Shown piece by piece: positions 24,508 to 46,401 of a DNA stretch of 64,000 nt. The stretch is taken from positions 2,914,001 through 2,978,000 of the forward strand of contig JARUPY010000473.1 in NCBI GenBank assembly GCA_029817715.1, given 5' to 3'. The DNA comes from Melastoma dodecandrum (lineage: Eukaryota; Streptophyta; Magnoliopsida; Myrtales; Melastomataceae). How positions within the stretch are numbered: position 1 is the stretch's first letter; every line of letters begins with the position of its first letter. A program made the translations under genes and the position numbers. The notes beneath the pieces are model-generated. The model was given only the letters and a program-made list of their open reading frames with translations. It ran no database searches and was not told the origin of the DNA.

Positions 24508-25468
24508 ATGTCTGTAGCCCAAGTATGGTCGAACTTTCTTCTCTTTCAACATTTTATTTTGTTATATGAACATATCCATAATGATGTATTGTACATTTTT
24601 CCTAGTCAATTCGTAACGGCGTTACTTCTTATCATGACGTGGCATTAACAGAGTCCTAGGTGGCAATCCTACCTGAACAAAAAACCACAACGTTGGACGG
24701 AATATATATTTATGGACTCAACTTTGAGCCAACTTTCTGTTTTTTCATTAACTTAGTTTGTTATATAATTTTGTCACAAACTTTTGTTTTTATTTTGATT
24801 TTGGCCAATCTTGAATTTCTTCTAGTAAAAGCCAAACAAGGCCTTAATATAGTCTGATCGATATAATATAATAGTGGAGTTCAATCTCTCATCCATTCGC
24901 CTCATAATCCACTTTACCCGTAGTAGCAGCCCTCTAATGGAACATCATCTGACCTTTATCGATTTTGCGTATTTTTTAACAGCATCAGCAACTATCGTTC
25001 AGCTTCCAATTCACTTGATTTGTCCATCAAAATTTTAAAATAAAAAAACATACGAGAGGTTTCAATATTATTTCCTATTTTTTGTATTTTTTTTTCTTTT
25101 TTAGTCTATAAATGAAAATTGTCTATTAAGGTATGTTTAGCTTACACGTGATAAAATTCAAAATTGGCCAAAATCAAAATAAAAAATAAAAGTTGGTGAC
25201 AAAATCATATAACAAACTAAGTTAATGACAAAAACACAAAGTTGACTCAAAGTTGAAGCCATAAATTGATATTTTGCTTGTCCAGGTAGGATTGTCACGT
25301 CAAGATATACGTAGGACTACGTTACTGCCACGTCATGATAAGGCATGCCGTTACGAATTGGCTAGGAAAAATGTACAATACATAGTTGTGGACATGTTCA
25401 TATAACAAAGTAAAATATTGACAGAAAAAAAAGTTCGACCATACTTAGGGCTGCCAACGTATATTTTG
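24508..25468. repeat. fold-back element 2 (about 320-bp inverted arms)
   Basis: Left arm 24508-24830 and right arm 25148-25468 are reverse complements with mismatches. Landmarks: AAGTATGGTCGAACTTT at 24520 pairs with AAAGTTCGACCATACTT near 25440; TTGTACATTTTTCCTAG pairs with CTAGGAAAAATGTACAA; CGTAACGGCGTTAC pairs with the GCCGTTACG region near 25350. About 315 bp of AT-rich spacer separates the arms. No protein is encoded. The CGTAACGGC core is shared with fold-back elements 1 and 3. Confidence 0.85.
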
Positions 25469-25619
25469 CCTTGTTAATTTTTTTAATACTTTAATTAATT
25501 TAGAAAATGTCGTGAAAACATAATATTATAAATTCTTCAATAAATAAATTTGGTTCCGACACCAAAAATAATTATTCAAATTGAAGATATTATTCTAATT
25601 ATAATGTTATTTCATTTAC

Positions 25620-26345
25620 CAAACACTATTACTGGGAAGACTATTATCCATGTTCGGGAGGCTTGAGCAAGGCTGCTTAAGTGGCAATTCGTGAAGGAAG
25701 ATAAAAATTGAGTGTTGGGTGACGTTCATCGACGAATCTGGGCACGAGGCATGATGCTCAATTAAACGATGAATAGATAGACAAACGAACATGGCAATGC
25801 AAATGTGACGAGACGTGGGGAGAAAACTGGATGTTAGGCGTTTATTGTGGGTGAAGCTGTTAGCATGTAGGAGAGGCGGTAAAAGTACCGTGTGGTAGGA
25901 AGCACGGAGATTCCCTGAAGGCCACTTGTAGCAAGTGCTGACGGAAGAGTCCTGACGCGGCTACGGGCTACTGCCGCTAACACGGCTGCAGACGACCTTT
26001 GGTGCCAAGCTGCGGAGACTCTTCAAATCCCTCGTTCGCACAATATCCAAATGTCTCAGTTTGTCGTGGCCGCATAGTGTCAAGTATCCGAGTACTTGTA
26101 ATCAGATATAACTCCCATTGACCCTATAAACGAGTGAAGTGAGGCCAATTGTAAACAATTAATCGTTATTTATACCGTAATAATATTTGTGATTGCCACC
26201 ATCTTGAGTTACGATCATTGTGTATTCGAAGAAAGAAAGAAAAACACGAATCATACTTGAGTGGATGCGACGCCGGGCGAGAACGCTGCGAGTTTAAATA
26301 GGATGTGTTACCTTCGTGTGTCTGTCACACTCCCTCATTCATAAC
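25620..26345. mobile_element. possible LTR-like or other repeat remnant
   Basis: No coding capacity. It contains a TATAAACGAGTG phrase followed by an AT-rich stretch and later CACGAATCATACTTGAGTGG and GGCGAGAACGCTG, a base-composition pattern resembling U3-R-U5 of an LTR, ending near TGTCTGTCACAC. No partner LTR or target duplication was found, so the class is uncertain. Confidence 0.25.
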
Positions 26346-26549
26346 AACAGAATAACTGCCCTTTCTCTTCTCCAACAAACGAAAAGCATAAGCTGGTTTT
26401 TTTCTTTTTAACTTCACCAGTGCCTTCAAAAAGTGTTACAACAACAACAATAACACCTACGTTGATTTCTTTTAGAAAAAGTCAGTAGAGTTGCGCTGCA
26501 GCAAGTCAAGATTACTTAAAAAGACGTTCCAGATTGACAAATTGGGGGT

Positions 26550-28437
26550 TCAGCTCTCCAGGGAATGTCCTGGGAACCAAGGGAGCCCAGGCTGCATGCA
26601 CTGCTGTTTTGCGTCTGGTAATGCCACGATCGGACCCAGGAATATACGCCACAGATCAAGGATTATCGTCACCAGCATTGCAGCCCCCAAGGCATCGATT
26701 GCTACCCTCGGCAGGTCCCAAGAATCCCCTGGCTTCTCATCAATCCTGTCCACCAGAAAAAAATTTCTTACCCCAGATCTCCATGATCCACTTTTTGCAA
26801 GTCATATGAAGTGGGGAGGATTAAACATTCTCACCTCAGAAACATGGGAAAACTGACGATGAAGTAGATGGCGTAAAACAATGACCCGACCTGGTACATG
26901 GATGCCCTATCTACAAACTCATAATACGGGAACTGTGAAAACCAGAAAAAAAAAAGTTCAGTGTAAGCACCCCTTCTATCTACTGATTGAATGCACTGAG
27001 TAAACTGACTTGCCATGGTATTTCCATCACGATAAGTTACTGATTTTTTTACCACTTACGTTAGAGATAGCCAGTGTCTCCAGATACGCAATGAAATAGG
27101 AAAGAGCCAAGACCCATGCGGCCTCAAAAACCCACTGAATCTTCTCGGGCAGGTCAACAATACTGTGCCTTAGCCTCCGAAGTGTCATATTCGACGTGAC
27201 ATGGTAAAACAGAAAGCATACATGAGTTAGGAGGAAGGTGGTATGAGGCACCTGCACAACATCGGAGTCAGAATCATGGAATGACAGGAGGATCCAAATC
27301 AGATCATATGCATTAACAGCTCACGTTATTCATCCTCCACGATGGAAATGTATATGAGGCTCCCAAGACGGTGAAGAAATAGTGCGTCCAGAAGTAGTTC
27401 CCAACATAACTAAATAGTGACATGATCAGAGCATTCAGTTCAGCAGATTCTTGCCAAATGATAAAAGTAATGACTATAAACTTTGCTCAAAAGTGGTTAA
27501 AAAATGTCAGTCAACACAATCTAATGTCGACAGATCACTGTCTATTACAGCAAAGTGAGCATCCTAATCAACGGAAGCGGGAAGAGATGAATACGGCGAG
27601 ATCAACTCAAAATCCAGTTTCATGATAGGAAGGTAAGATGTCTAATTTGTGGGGAACCTAAAGGGCAGATGCTGTAGAATCAACTCAACTGATTACTCGT
27701 TGTACGACCCAAAATTTTTCAGCTCAGGTAGTAGAAAACCAAATTATCATTTTTCGGTGCATTATCCTCGGACCAAAAAGAAAAAGTTTCAAAGGATACC
27801 TACCTTGACCCAGTACCGATCCTTCCACGGTAGATTCCGATCAGCCTGCAACATCCAATCCAAGCACACGCAAAAAAAAAAAAGGGAGCAAAAGACGACG
27901 CATCAATTTGAAATCAGCAGAAGTCAAACTGGACAGAGGAAACGGACGAATGTAGGAGTCAACTGCAGATTACTTCCATTAGGGAACCAATTTTGGGAAG
28001 TTGAAAATGTCAATTAGGCGAGGAAGGGAGATACCTTCCCAACAAAGAGCATGGGTATGAAGAAGGAAGGGAGTGCGGAAACCAATCCCACCAGCAAGTA
28101 CTCGAGTTCAGTGAAGCTCTGGCAGTCAAAACGGAACGGGGGGGGTAGGGTGTAATGGGGTCAATCAACACAAAAAAAAATCAAGGGGAAATCCAATCCA
28201 ATGGGAAGGGGAAACCTCGTAGAGCTTGTAAGGGACGATGACACCGAGGGAAAGGGTGAGCCAGAAAGGGGTGTAGCAGAGGAAGAAGATCTCCCCCCAT
28301 CTCTTGCTGGGATCGGAGGCAAACCACAGACTGGATCCATCTCCTCCTGCACCCCCGCCCCCAGTTAAGAAAAGAAAAAAAGGCTGCATTTAGATTTGGG
28401 GACAAAAGTAAAGACTTGACTTACTTTTACCACCCAT
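26550..28437 (-). CDS. CPI1: cycloeucalenol cycloisomerase (cyclopropyl isomerase), one splice site unclear
   Basis: Opens the 9-beta,19-cyclopropane ring of cycloeucalenol to obtusifoliol in plant sterol synthesis; an ER membrane enzyme. Exons on the - strand: 28425-28437 (13 nt, MGGK), 28216-28346, 28035-28118, 27804-27845, about 27325-27440, 27060-27251, 26835-26932 and 26550-26745. Family stretches are strong: WFASDPSKRWGE, SFTELEYLLVGLVSALPSFF, ADRNLPWKDRYWVK, NYFWTHYFFTVLGASYTFPS, PHTTFLLTHVCFLFYH, EAAWVLALSYFIAYLET and DALGAAMLVTIILDLWRIFL, with several membrane helices. The problem is exon 5: the residues after YWVK, usually like ANLWIIVF, read ALIMSLF and no AG lies just upstream; the nearest upstream AG leads to a stop in phase 0. 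Either the acceptor is lost or unusual, or the gene is damaged. The other seven exons look intact. Confidence 0.85.
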
Positions 28438-29513
28438 TTCTTTTTCTTCTTTCTTTTGGAGGAGAACTGCTGCTGCTGCTTCTGCAGGAGGAGGACTTTG
28501 GGGAGAGGGAGACTTCTTCTTGAGTTTGAAAGAGAGAGAGAGATCAGGGGAACGGGAATCTCTGTCTCACTCACCTGTTACTTGGCTTTATTTCCTAATT
28601 ATAAAATAAATATTGTGGAAGCGCCCTCTGATAATAATTAAAAAAAAAAAAAAGATTCCTGCAAAGTAAATCGTTTTCTTTAAAATTATCATCTCAACCA
28701 CGATTGATAACTACAACCACCAGTTTCGTTTCGAAATAATATTAATTTAAAATTTATTAAATAATATTTTCAAATTCGACTCAATCGAGTTCTCGGTGCT
28801 CTTTTCCGTACAAACTCGGTGACCGAGTTAGTGGAGAACTTGAATTCCTTTAACAGCAGTGAAAACGAGGCGCGACAGACCAAATACCTCCCAACTCAAG
28901 CGAACTCGATTGAGTTCAAATAATTAAAATTCGAGCTCGACTTAAAAAACTTATAGACTTGATTTTATTAATTATTTTTATTAATAAATTACTAATATTT
29001 ATTATATAATATTAAGCTCGCCGTTGAGTTAATAAGTGTTTCGACTTGAAAATGAGCCGACTCGAGCTCGGTCAAAATCGAGCTTGAACTGACTCAGTTC
29101 ATTTTCACCGGTAGAAAACCGATATTTGCAAGAGACATTATTTGAAAAATCCTCGGATAACAAGAGGCAGGCAGGCAGGAGGAACATACATATTAAGAGG
29201 GCGGCGGTTTTCGTATGTTTGTTTCCCTCCCTCCTTCCCACGCACCCCCGTCTCCACCCAGGAGTGAGTGGGTTAGGCTTAAACTACAAAAAAGAAACAA
29301 GGAAGAGAAATTTAATACTAAACAAGGCCCAATATATATAAGGGAGGCCCTTTCCTCCCCTGCCACCCTCTCCTTCTTATACCTCCGCCTCCCTCTCTCC
29401 TTAGGCCCCACCCCCGAAAAGAGAACTGCGAGAGAATACATACACACCGTAGGCAAACATTCTCGCCGACCAGAGCTGTGCAAACCCTCCCTCCAGGGTG
29501 CAGCCAACGTCCT
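28438..29513. other. AT-rich spacer with GAGCTCGA-type repeat sequence
   Basis: Upstream of the isomerase and downstream of the AAA ATPase. At 28770-29100 there are repeated ACTCGA/GAGCTCGA phrases in both orientations (CTCAATCGAGTTCTCG, CTCGATTGAGTTC, GAGCTCGACTT), typical of a degenerate DNA-transposon or MITE-like repeat; a similar phrase recurs near 57300. No gene seen. Confidence 0.4.
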
Positions 29514-39720
<10,207 letters not shown>

Positions 39721-40200
39721 CACTTTATTCAGCTCCCTCCCTCCCTTACCACCTTCAGGATTTCTTCTTTTTTCTTTTGTTGGTTACTTGGTTTCTTCTC
39801 TATCGGAGTTTTTCTTTCTCCCTGCTCGTCTTCTGCTTCTCCTTCTCCGTCGTCCTCTCTCTCTCTCAAGTTTATATGCCTGTTTGGCGGTACCTCTCCA
39901 CGGAGACACCGGCAATTAAATGAAAATGGAATTACAATGAAATAGGGAAAAGATCGACACGGGCAGGTTAAGAACGAGGTTTGTACCGAGCAACTGTTAC
40001 GGTCCGAGAAGTTACGACGATTAACTCAATTTAGCAATGCTACTTATCTAGCGTCATACCTATTCAAATACAATCAGTCTTTTTTCATAATTCCTAAAAA
40101 CACAATGACCTCGATCAAACCCAACAAGATAGTGTCAATCATCGTATTATCATTCACAATAATACAGTGAGAACTAAAAGACTCCCATGTATTTACTAAG
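39721..40200. other. AAA ATPase upstream region
   Basis: CT-rich leader (39730-39880, including CTCTCTCTCTCAAG) upstream of the start codon, typical of a plant 5' UTR, then AT-rich sequence up to a retrotransposon fragment. No other gene seen. Confidence 0.45.
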
Positions 40201-40910
40201 CTCCCGAGTATGGGCATATCGCCCCCAACCAAACGGAGATCAACAAGAGCGTCTGCAGCTGCCATCGCCGAAGCCAAGTCTCGCACACCTTGTAGACGCA
40301 GCTCGATCCATGCTCATTGTTGAAGACCGTCGAGGAAGTTGAAAAGCTTGTCTACCTCGAACATGTCGAGTATATTCAGCATCAATGACGTGAACTTCTT
40401 CATGTACTCTCCACGGTGCTGGTGTGTACGAGACTCTTCAACGCCTCCCTCGCAACCCAGTTCGCGTTGTAAGGTAGGAACTGGTCCGTTAGTTCCTTCT
40501 TCAAGGACTCCCAGGTATCGATCGCAGGACAGCCAACACTCAAGTCGTCCTTCACCCGCGTCCGCCACCACAACTTCGCATCTCCAGTAAGATACATAGA
40601 TGTGATAGAAACCTGCTCCCTCTCAGGAATCCTTGCTGCCGCAAAGTATTGCTCCACATCCAACAGAAAGTTGTGCAGTACCTTCGCGTCTCGACTTCCG
40701 TCGAACTTCTGAGGTTCAGGGACTCTCACCCTCGAACACTCATTCTCACCAGAGGATTGTGCATCAACCGCCCTCTTAAGGATCACGACCTCATTCCGAA
40801 GATCCTTCTACTGGCTACGCATCTCCACGATCCGGCTCAAACTTTCCTCCATAGCTCCGCTCACACCAGATTCCAACTTAGCCACGCCCTCACGGAGCTA
40901 ATCTAGGTTC
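40200..40910 (-). mobile_element. LTR-retrotransposon gag fragment (Ty3/gypsy type)
   Basis: On the - strand the frame from 40786 reads a retrotransposon gag domain: VPEPQKFDGSRDAKVLHNFL, VEQYFAAARIPE, SITSMYLTGDAKLWWRTRV, IDTWESLKKELTDQFLP. It breaks near 40420 into another frame (EYMKKFTSLMLNILDM, DKLFNFLDGLQQ), then a stop, then GVRDLASAMAAADALVDLRL. No protease, RT or LTR accompanies it, so this is a truncated relic. Confidence 0.8.
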
Positions 40911-40964
40911 TCCAAGACCGAGGTCTGCACATCGGGAGAAGCCTCACCCAGTTGGAAAAAATTT

Positions 40965-41400
40965 ACAAAATATGGTTCGAGTTTCTAAAATTACCTAAAT
41001 ACCGCCCTTAAGTCACTGTTTCAAACCGCGACTTTAAATTATAAAAAAAAATCGCTGTTTGAAATAGCGACTTTGGTTGAAATTGGCAAAGTCATTGTCC
41101 CAAACAGTAATTTTGGGTGACTTGAGAATTTCTTTAGAGTCTTTTGGTGTTTAGGGCAAAGTCTCAGTTTGAGACTTTCCTTAAGAGAAGCTGTTTCAAA
41201 CCGCGACTTTGCCCCAAACACCAAAAAATCCAAAGTTACGTAAAGTCTCTGTTTGGGACAGTGTCGCAATTTTAACCAAAGTTGTTGTTTTAAACCGCGA
41301 CTTCTTTGTAAATTCAAAGTCGCGGTTTGAAACGGCGACTTAAGGGTGGTATTTAAGTAAATTTTGAAAATTTAAATTGTATTTCGTAAATTTTTTTTGA
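40965..41400. repeat. inverted-repeat hairpin element with GTCGCGGTTTGAAAC motifs
   Basis: Left end TACCTAAATACCGCCCTTAAG at about 40993 pairs with CTTAAGGGTGGTATTTAAG near 41340. The motif TTTCAAACCGCGACTTT or its complement, with variants, recurs at least six times (near 41020, 41060, 41190, 41300, 41320). Imperfect pairing continues across the middle (near 41165), so a single strand could fold into one long hairpin. No protein is encoded. Confidence 0.75.
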
Positions 41401-42376
41401 ACAATCCGTAATTAGGTACAATCCTCGGGTAAGAACGATTGTATGGACACACGTACCCTACCATGGGAAAAATTTTAGTCAACAGCTACGTGAAAAAAAT
41501 TGAGAGAAATTATTACGGTAAATAACGATTTTATTTTTGCAGTGTTAAATTAAAAAAAATTCTTCACCGAACACGAAGCTAATGACACCCCCTCCCCCAA
41601 TCATTTTAATTAAATTACTATTGTCACGTCAAAAAGTGGAGGTTTGTTTATCTACATGGATAGTTTGCAAAATAACTGTCGAAAACGCCTTAGTTTCAAA
41701 TTTAGAGTTACAGCGCACTTAAATCACGATTTGAAGTGCGAGTTCCAACGGAATCCTACGGGGAGTCCTCCTGTCAAACTTCGCTACTTGAAGTAGTAGC
41801 GAGTTTCGTAGGGTTTAAAACTCACCGATCAGACTTTTCCCCGAAATGTTGGCCGAACCCTAAAACCCAAATCGCCCTCAATCTTGGGCGGCCCCTTCCG
41901 CATCTATCCCTTGCTCCTGGTGACCTCCCGGCATGCTGCCTCCATCTTGGGCTTAGCGATTTCCTCCGTTGTCTTCCTCTCGGCGTACTTCCCCATCCCT
42001 CCGCCAGTAAGTATTCCTTCGTTTTCTTCCCCCATTACTCTCCCTCCGTAATACCTCCGTAAAGTTGACGTAGGTTTGTTCCTGATTAGATTCATGCATG
42101 TTTTATAGTTTAAGTTAGTTAGTTTGGTTGGCCGATTAGGGTTTGTGTTGTTTTTTTGTGAAATCGCGAATTGTTACTCATGGGTGTAACTATTGTGTTA
42201 ATTAGGTCGAAGAGACTTAATATTGTCATGGAATCTATTTAAATTTTGATTTATGTAAATGGTAATGTGATCGATGGTCGGGATGGCGTAAATTATAACC
42301 GCCATCCGATTAGGAGGTGTCAGTTGCCAGTAAGCGCCTCTTATGTTGAGCAAGAAACAACTATATGTGAAGCCAT
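41401..42376. other. non-genic region
   Basis: No supported exon. It holds a small palindrome near 41782 (CGCTACTTGAAGTAGTAGCG) and a CT-rich leader-like stretch at 41900-42060. Open frames lack recognisable domains. Confidence 0.4.
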
Positions 42377-45000
42377 TTGAATGAAGTTTGGAGATTTGTC
42401 CTAGATACCCAGTGTCATCTTATGATAACAAACAGTTTTAGATATGTCCTAGTACCGATTGAAGGAGACTATGATGTTAAAATGCTAGTTGACTTTGCAA
42501 TTACAAGACTCAATAATATTCAGAAATTATTTGTTATTCGGGAACGTAACGAGCGAATTGAAGTGTCACAAGGTCAACATGTTGTGGACAGTAGAGTTGT
42601 AAAAACATCAAGAGTACATGTAGGGTTGACAGCGTCTATCTTTGAAAAAGTGTAGCTTTCAGACCACAAATGCACTCTTGATGTATATGGTTAAAAAGCT
42701 CTTGAAGTTTAGAATCAAGAAAAAATAACTTTTTATGCAAAAAGAGCAAGTAAAAATGCAACAGTATTCCAGACAAACACAAGCATTCGTCCTAAGGTCT
42801 ATCCGGCATGAGAATTTCCAATGTGATCAACTGGAACACAGCTCACGCCCAATGGAATCAATCCAAAACACGTCCAAATTACAAGAGGTATGGGACTGAT
42901 ACAACCTGGTTTTGGTTGATTTCGATGTCGGAAACTCGAGATATGAACTTGGATACAAGAAGTGAAGAATTTGTCCATTCCGCATCAGCTGAAGAAGCTT
43001 TGCTTGTACACACATTCCTCGTGTGATTTATGCATAAAAAGGGATAGAAAGTGCTTAGACATGTTCTAAGGAAGAAAATAGAGGACTTTTATAGAGGAAT
43101 GAAGTCTGAACGAGAAACTTACGTGGGCATTTGAACCCGTTGATCTCGAATGCATTTCGATCGTCGCCCGGGCGGATGAGGGTCGTGTTTTCACATGCGA
43201 AAGCATCGGAATATGCAAATGATTAGCAAACAGTGATGTACGTATGCTAGAAGCGGAGGTCACTGACTTAGAAATATGTTAATCGCAACGAATAAGCGAG
43301 TTCAAGACATGAGGTAAAACAATGCGCGTAATCGAACGACTCTCAACCACGACAGTTTTGCTGCCTCTCAGAAAGCATGTGTAACTTTCGACTCAGTCCA
43401 TGAAAATGAGCCTACTTATACTTGAAAGGAAACTCTTCAATCCAGAAATCCAATAGTGAAATGAAAGAAAACTCTTCAATCCAGAAATCCAATAGTGAAA
43501 TGAGTCCTCCCGCGAAGCCATGAGGCTGCGGGAGGTGGCGGTCAAGCCTTCCCTACCTTTGGACAAAGGAGAGACAGGTTGGGGACGCAAGGGGGGCTGC
43601 TCAGTCGTTGGGGATGGCGAGAGGAGAACACCGAAGGTTGTTCGGGGCTGCCGCCATTCTTTCTTGCCGCGGGCATCGACTAGTGAGGCTGCAGCGAGTT
43701 CTTCGCGGTTAGGTTGGCTAGGGGGTCTCCATGCTTCCTGAGCTTACCTTGGTCGGAAAGTTTGTCGGGAGGAAGGGGAGAGGCTCCGGAAGTTCTCGGA
43801 GGGAGAAGATTAGCTTGAGGAAGAGTTCGCGAGTGTATCCCACCCACCGTAGATCGTTCCCCTCCCTGTTTGTTTTATTTCGAAGGAGGCTTAAGGGATG
43901 GAGAATGGAAAAGGTCCATTGAATCATAGTTGGCAGCCATATCGTCCTTGGCATCCATGTGTCGAGGTATGTAAACAACCCATTGGAGAATCGATTGTCT
44001 CGTTGCCATCAAACATCCTTGAGGTATTATCCTATTTTTACCCATTGTCCAGGGGAGTTGGGATGGTTGCCCATGTCAGGTGGAGCGGATTTTAGTGTGA
44101 CCGTCCACTGAGGAGGAAGGGAGGGAACTGCAGTTAGACGAAGGTAGGTAGGTAGGCGATCCCCGGGATAGCTCCAATTTGCCGCCGTCCAAAAACGGAT
44201 CATTATGGGGTTTTCCACATCGAGATTGCCTTTGTCCTTCTTGGAGTTTGTCCGCACGTGTTGGGTGACCTTATCCATGTCCATGTGCAGGGAGTGATTC
44301 TAAGCTAAGGTGTCGGATGATGGAGCGAGTCCCCTCCTTGACTTTTAACACGGTGAAAATTTAGGGAGATGTGATCTTATAAATGAACATAAAGGTGTAA
44401 AGATTTAATGCTCATTTAACGTTAATGCTGCATCCGTTTTTTGTTCCCAAAATAGAACATCGGAGCGACGACACCATTAACGGGCTAAAGAAATCACTAA
44501 AAGACTTGGGGATTGATAAATCATGTTCAACGTATGTCAAAGTTGATTCTTTCAAAACACCACTAAAACAAATATCATTAATCGTGTTTAATCACGGTCA
44601 GGATTTAATTTATAAAGCATTTTTAATTATATCGTTAATCATGTTTAACATTTATATAAAAAAGTCCATTAACTAAAAGGGCGTCATCAATCACACTTGA
44701 TTAGTGGTTAGGATGCGACTCATTTCGACTAGAACTGGTTGATTTTGCTCGGTAGCCTCAAATTTGGTCGAAAACTTTACCGCTTAACCGGAATGAGTTG
44801 ATTGAATACTAACATTGAGGTAGTTCACAATTTGGGTATCTACAAAGGTTGCAAGTGGAGATTACGTGCAATTCAGCGGGCTTGTGACGACGAATTTGAG
44901 GTGACAATTGATGAGTCTCCTCACACTTGTCCGAATGCGATTCTTACTCGTGATCATATCCGTTTGGATTCAAATTTCATAGCTCTTTACTTTTGATTTT
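42377..45000 (+). mobile_element. decayed MULE (Mutator-like) transposon remnant
   Basis: Two + strand pieces look like the N-terminal half of plant Mutator transposases. 42377-42655 has a YVLVPIEGDYDVKMLVDFAI segment like the usual VPVDDDxDVxxMF region. 44802-44996 has KGCKWRLRAIQRACDDEFEV, then ESPHTCPNAILTRDH and SNFIALYF, matching the MuDR-type DNA-binding domain. The 2.1 kb between them is not coherent coding sequence and no catalytic DDE region was found. The link between the two pieces is inferred. Confidence 0.5.
43424..43502. repeat. short tandem duplication (about 38-bp unit, two copies)
   Basis: AAACTCTTCAATCCAGAAAT followed by CCAATAGTGAAATGA occurs at about 43430 and again at about 43468, nearly identical. 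It is a simple local duplication in non-genic DNA. Confidence 0.8.
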
Positions 45001-46401
45001 TTGTTAGAGAAGTGTTTGTCGTTAAAGTTTCTTTGTTGTGTAACGTCATGAAAGAGAAATTCGGTTACGATTTACCGAGAAGACGGCCATGACGGAGAGA
45101 AAGAGTACGTTCCGATATCTATGATTGATTTTCATACTCATGATGTAGGTGCTTCACAGTCGAACACAACTCCTCCCGCTCCGAAGATATCTCGTCCGGA
45201 TCACGGGCCTCGGATGTTCGCAACTGAAGATGATCCTCCACTACAATCACAACTCAAATTGAGCCACAGCCCTATAGGTGGAGAAGGACCAAGGCTCGTG
45301 CTAGTAGAAATGGGTAAGAGAACTCGCAACTTCAAACCCCGGTTAGGGTTACGAGTGACGACGAGGGGGGAATTGTTATTCTACCTAACATGACTGGTTG
45401 CTAAATGTATTTAATTCTTAAAAAATAAATGAATATTTCAATAATGATGCTTGACTCTCGGAAAATACAGAGGGCCTACATTGTGGACGATGAAGGCAAC
45501 CAGGAAGGCGTGTGATCACCTTAAAGCCCTGTGGCTACTTTGGGGACTTCTTCGACAGCGTCTTGCCGCTGCCCCTAAACAGCAGAGCCTAAATCTGGTT
45601 TTCTTTTTTTTTTTTTTCTTTCACTAAGAGTCGTAAATCCCTGACGTCGTCCCCTTTTACCGGCGTAGACACCGGATGAATAATGAGAGGCTGCTGTGAC
45701 AAAGGGAAGGTGTTCCGTTCCGCACAAAAGTATGTCTGATTTGAACGAATGCTGGGCTTTATGTCAAATGGAATAAGTCAATTCTTCTTTCTTGCAAGCT
45801 TTAGCAGATTAGTGTGTTCTAGAGGATGTGCAGACACAGACTCTTGTTCTCTCCGTCGAGATTGGAATCCTAGGATTGCTGTAATGTTCATTCCACATGG
45901 TCGAAAACCCATGATTCCACGTAGCCAACCAGGGTTCCCACAACATCTGCAGCAGGACAGTTTTATGGCCAGTGCCAACAATTTCCAAGTGTAGAGAACG
46001 AAAAGAGCAACCAAAGAACTACACAGGATCAAACAATCCATCACATGTATGTATGTGTCTATTGTGGCTTTTAAAGGAGAAACCAGCAAGCTTCCTCCAC
46101 AGCATGATCCAAAAATGGACGGGAAAAAAAGCGAAAGCAGAAAGGGGTTCAACAGTAATATGATCTGGAACACTAATAGCCGTAAGCTCGTCGTGATGTA
46201 CAATAAACTTAAAAGAAGCTATAGAATATCATACATGTACAGCTGAAATGGCTTGAGTAGCTCAAGCCATAACCTGTCTATAATCTGCCTCGTATCCATA
46301 TGAACATTCATCTCATTCGATTTGATTAACAAGGTACTGTTTGGACTGTTCCACCAAGTTCACGTTCACTTACCTTTTGTCTTTCATGCACCCCCATCCT
46401 A
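45001..46401. other. non-genic region and EXO70F1 3' UTR
   Basis: No supported gene. 45121-45393 is open but unrecognised. About 400 bp next to the EXO70F1 stop should be its 3' UTR. A T-run lies at 45605-45618. Confidence 0.4.

Noticed and set aside
45778..46203. 141-codon hydrophobic frame on the - strand
   Set aside because: No start context, domain or splice support; it lies in the region expected to be EXO70F1 3' UTR and spacer.
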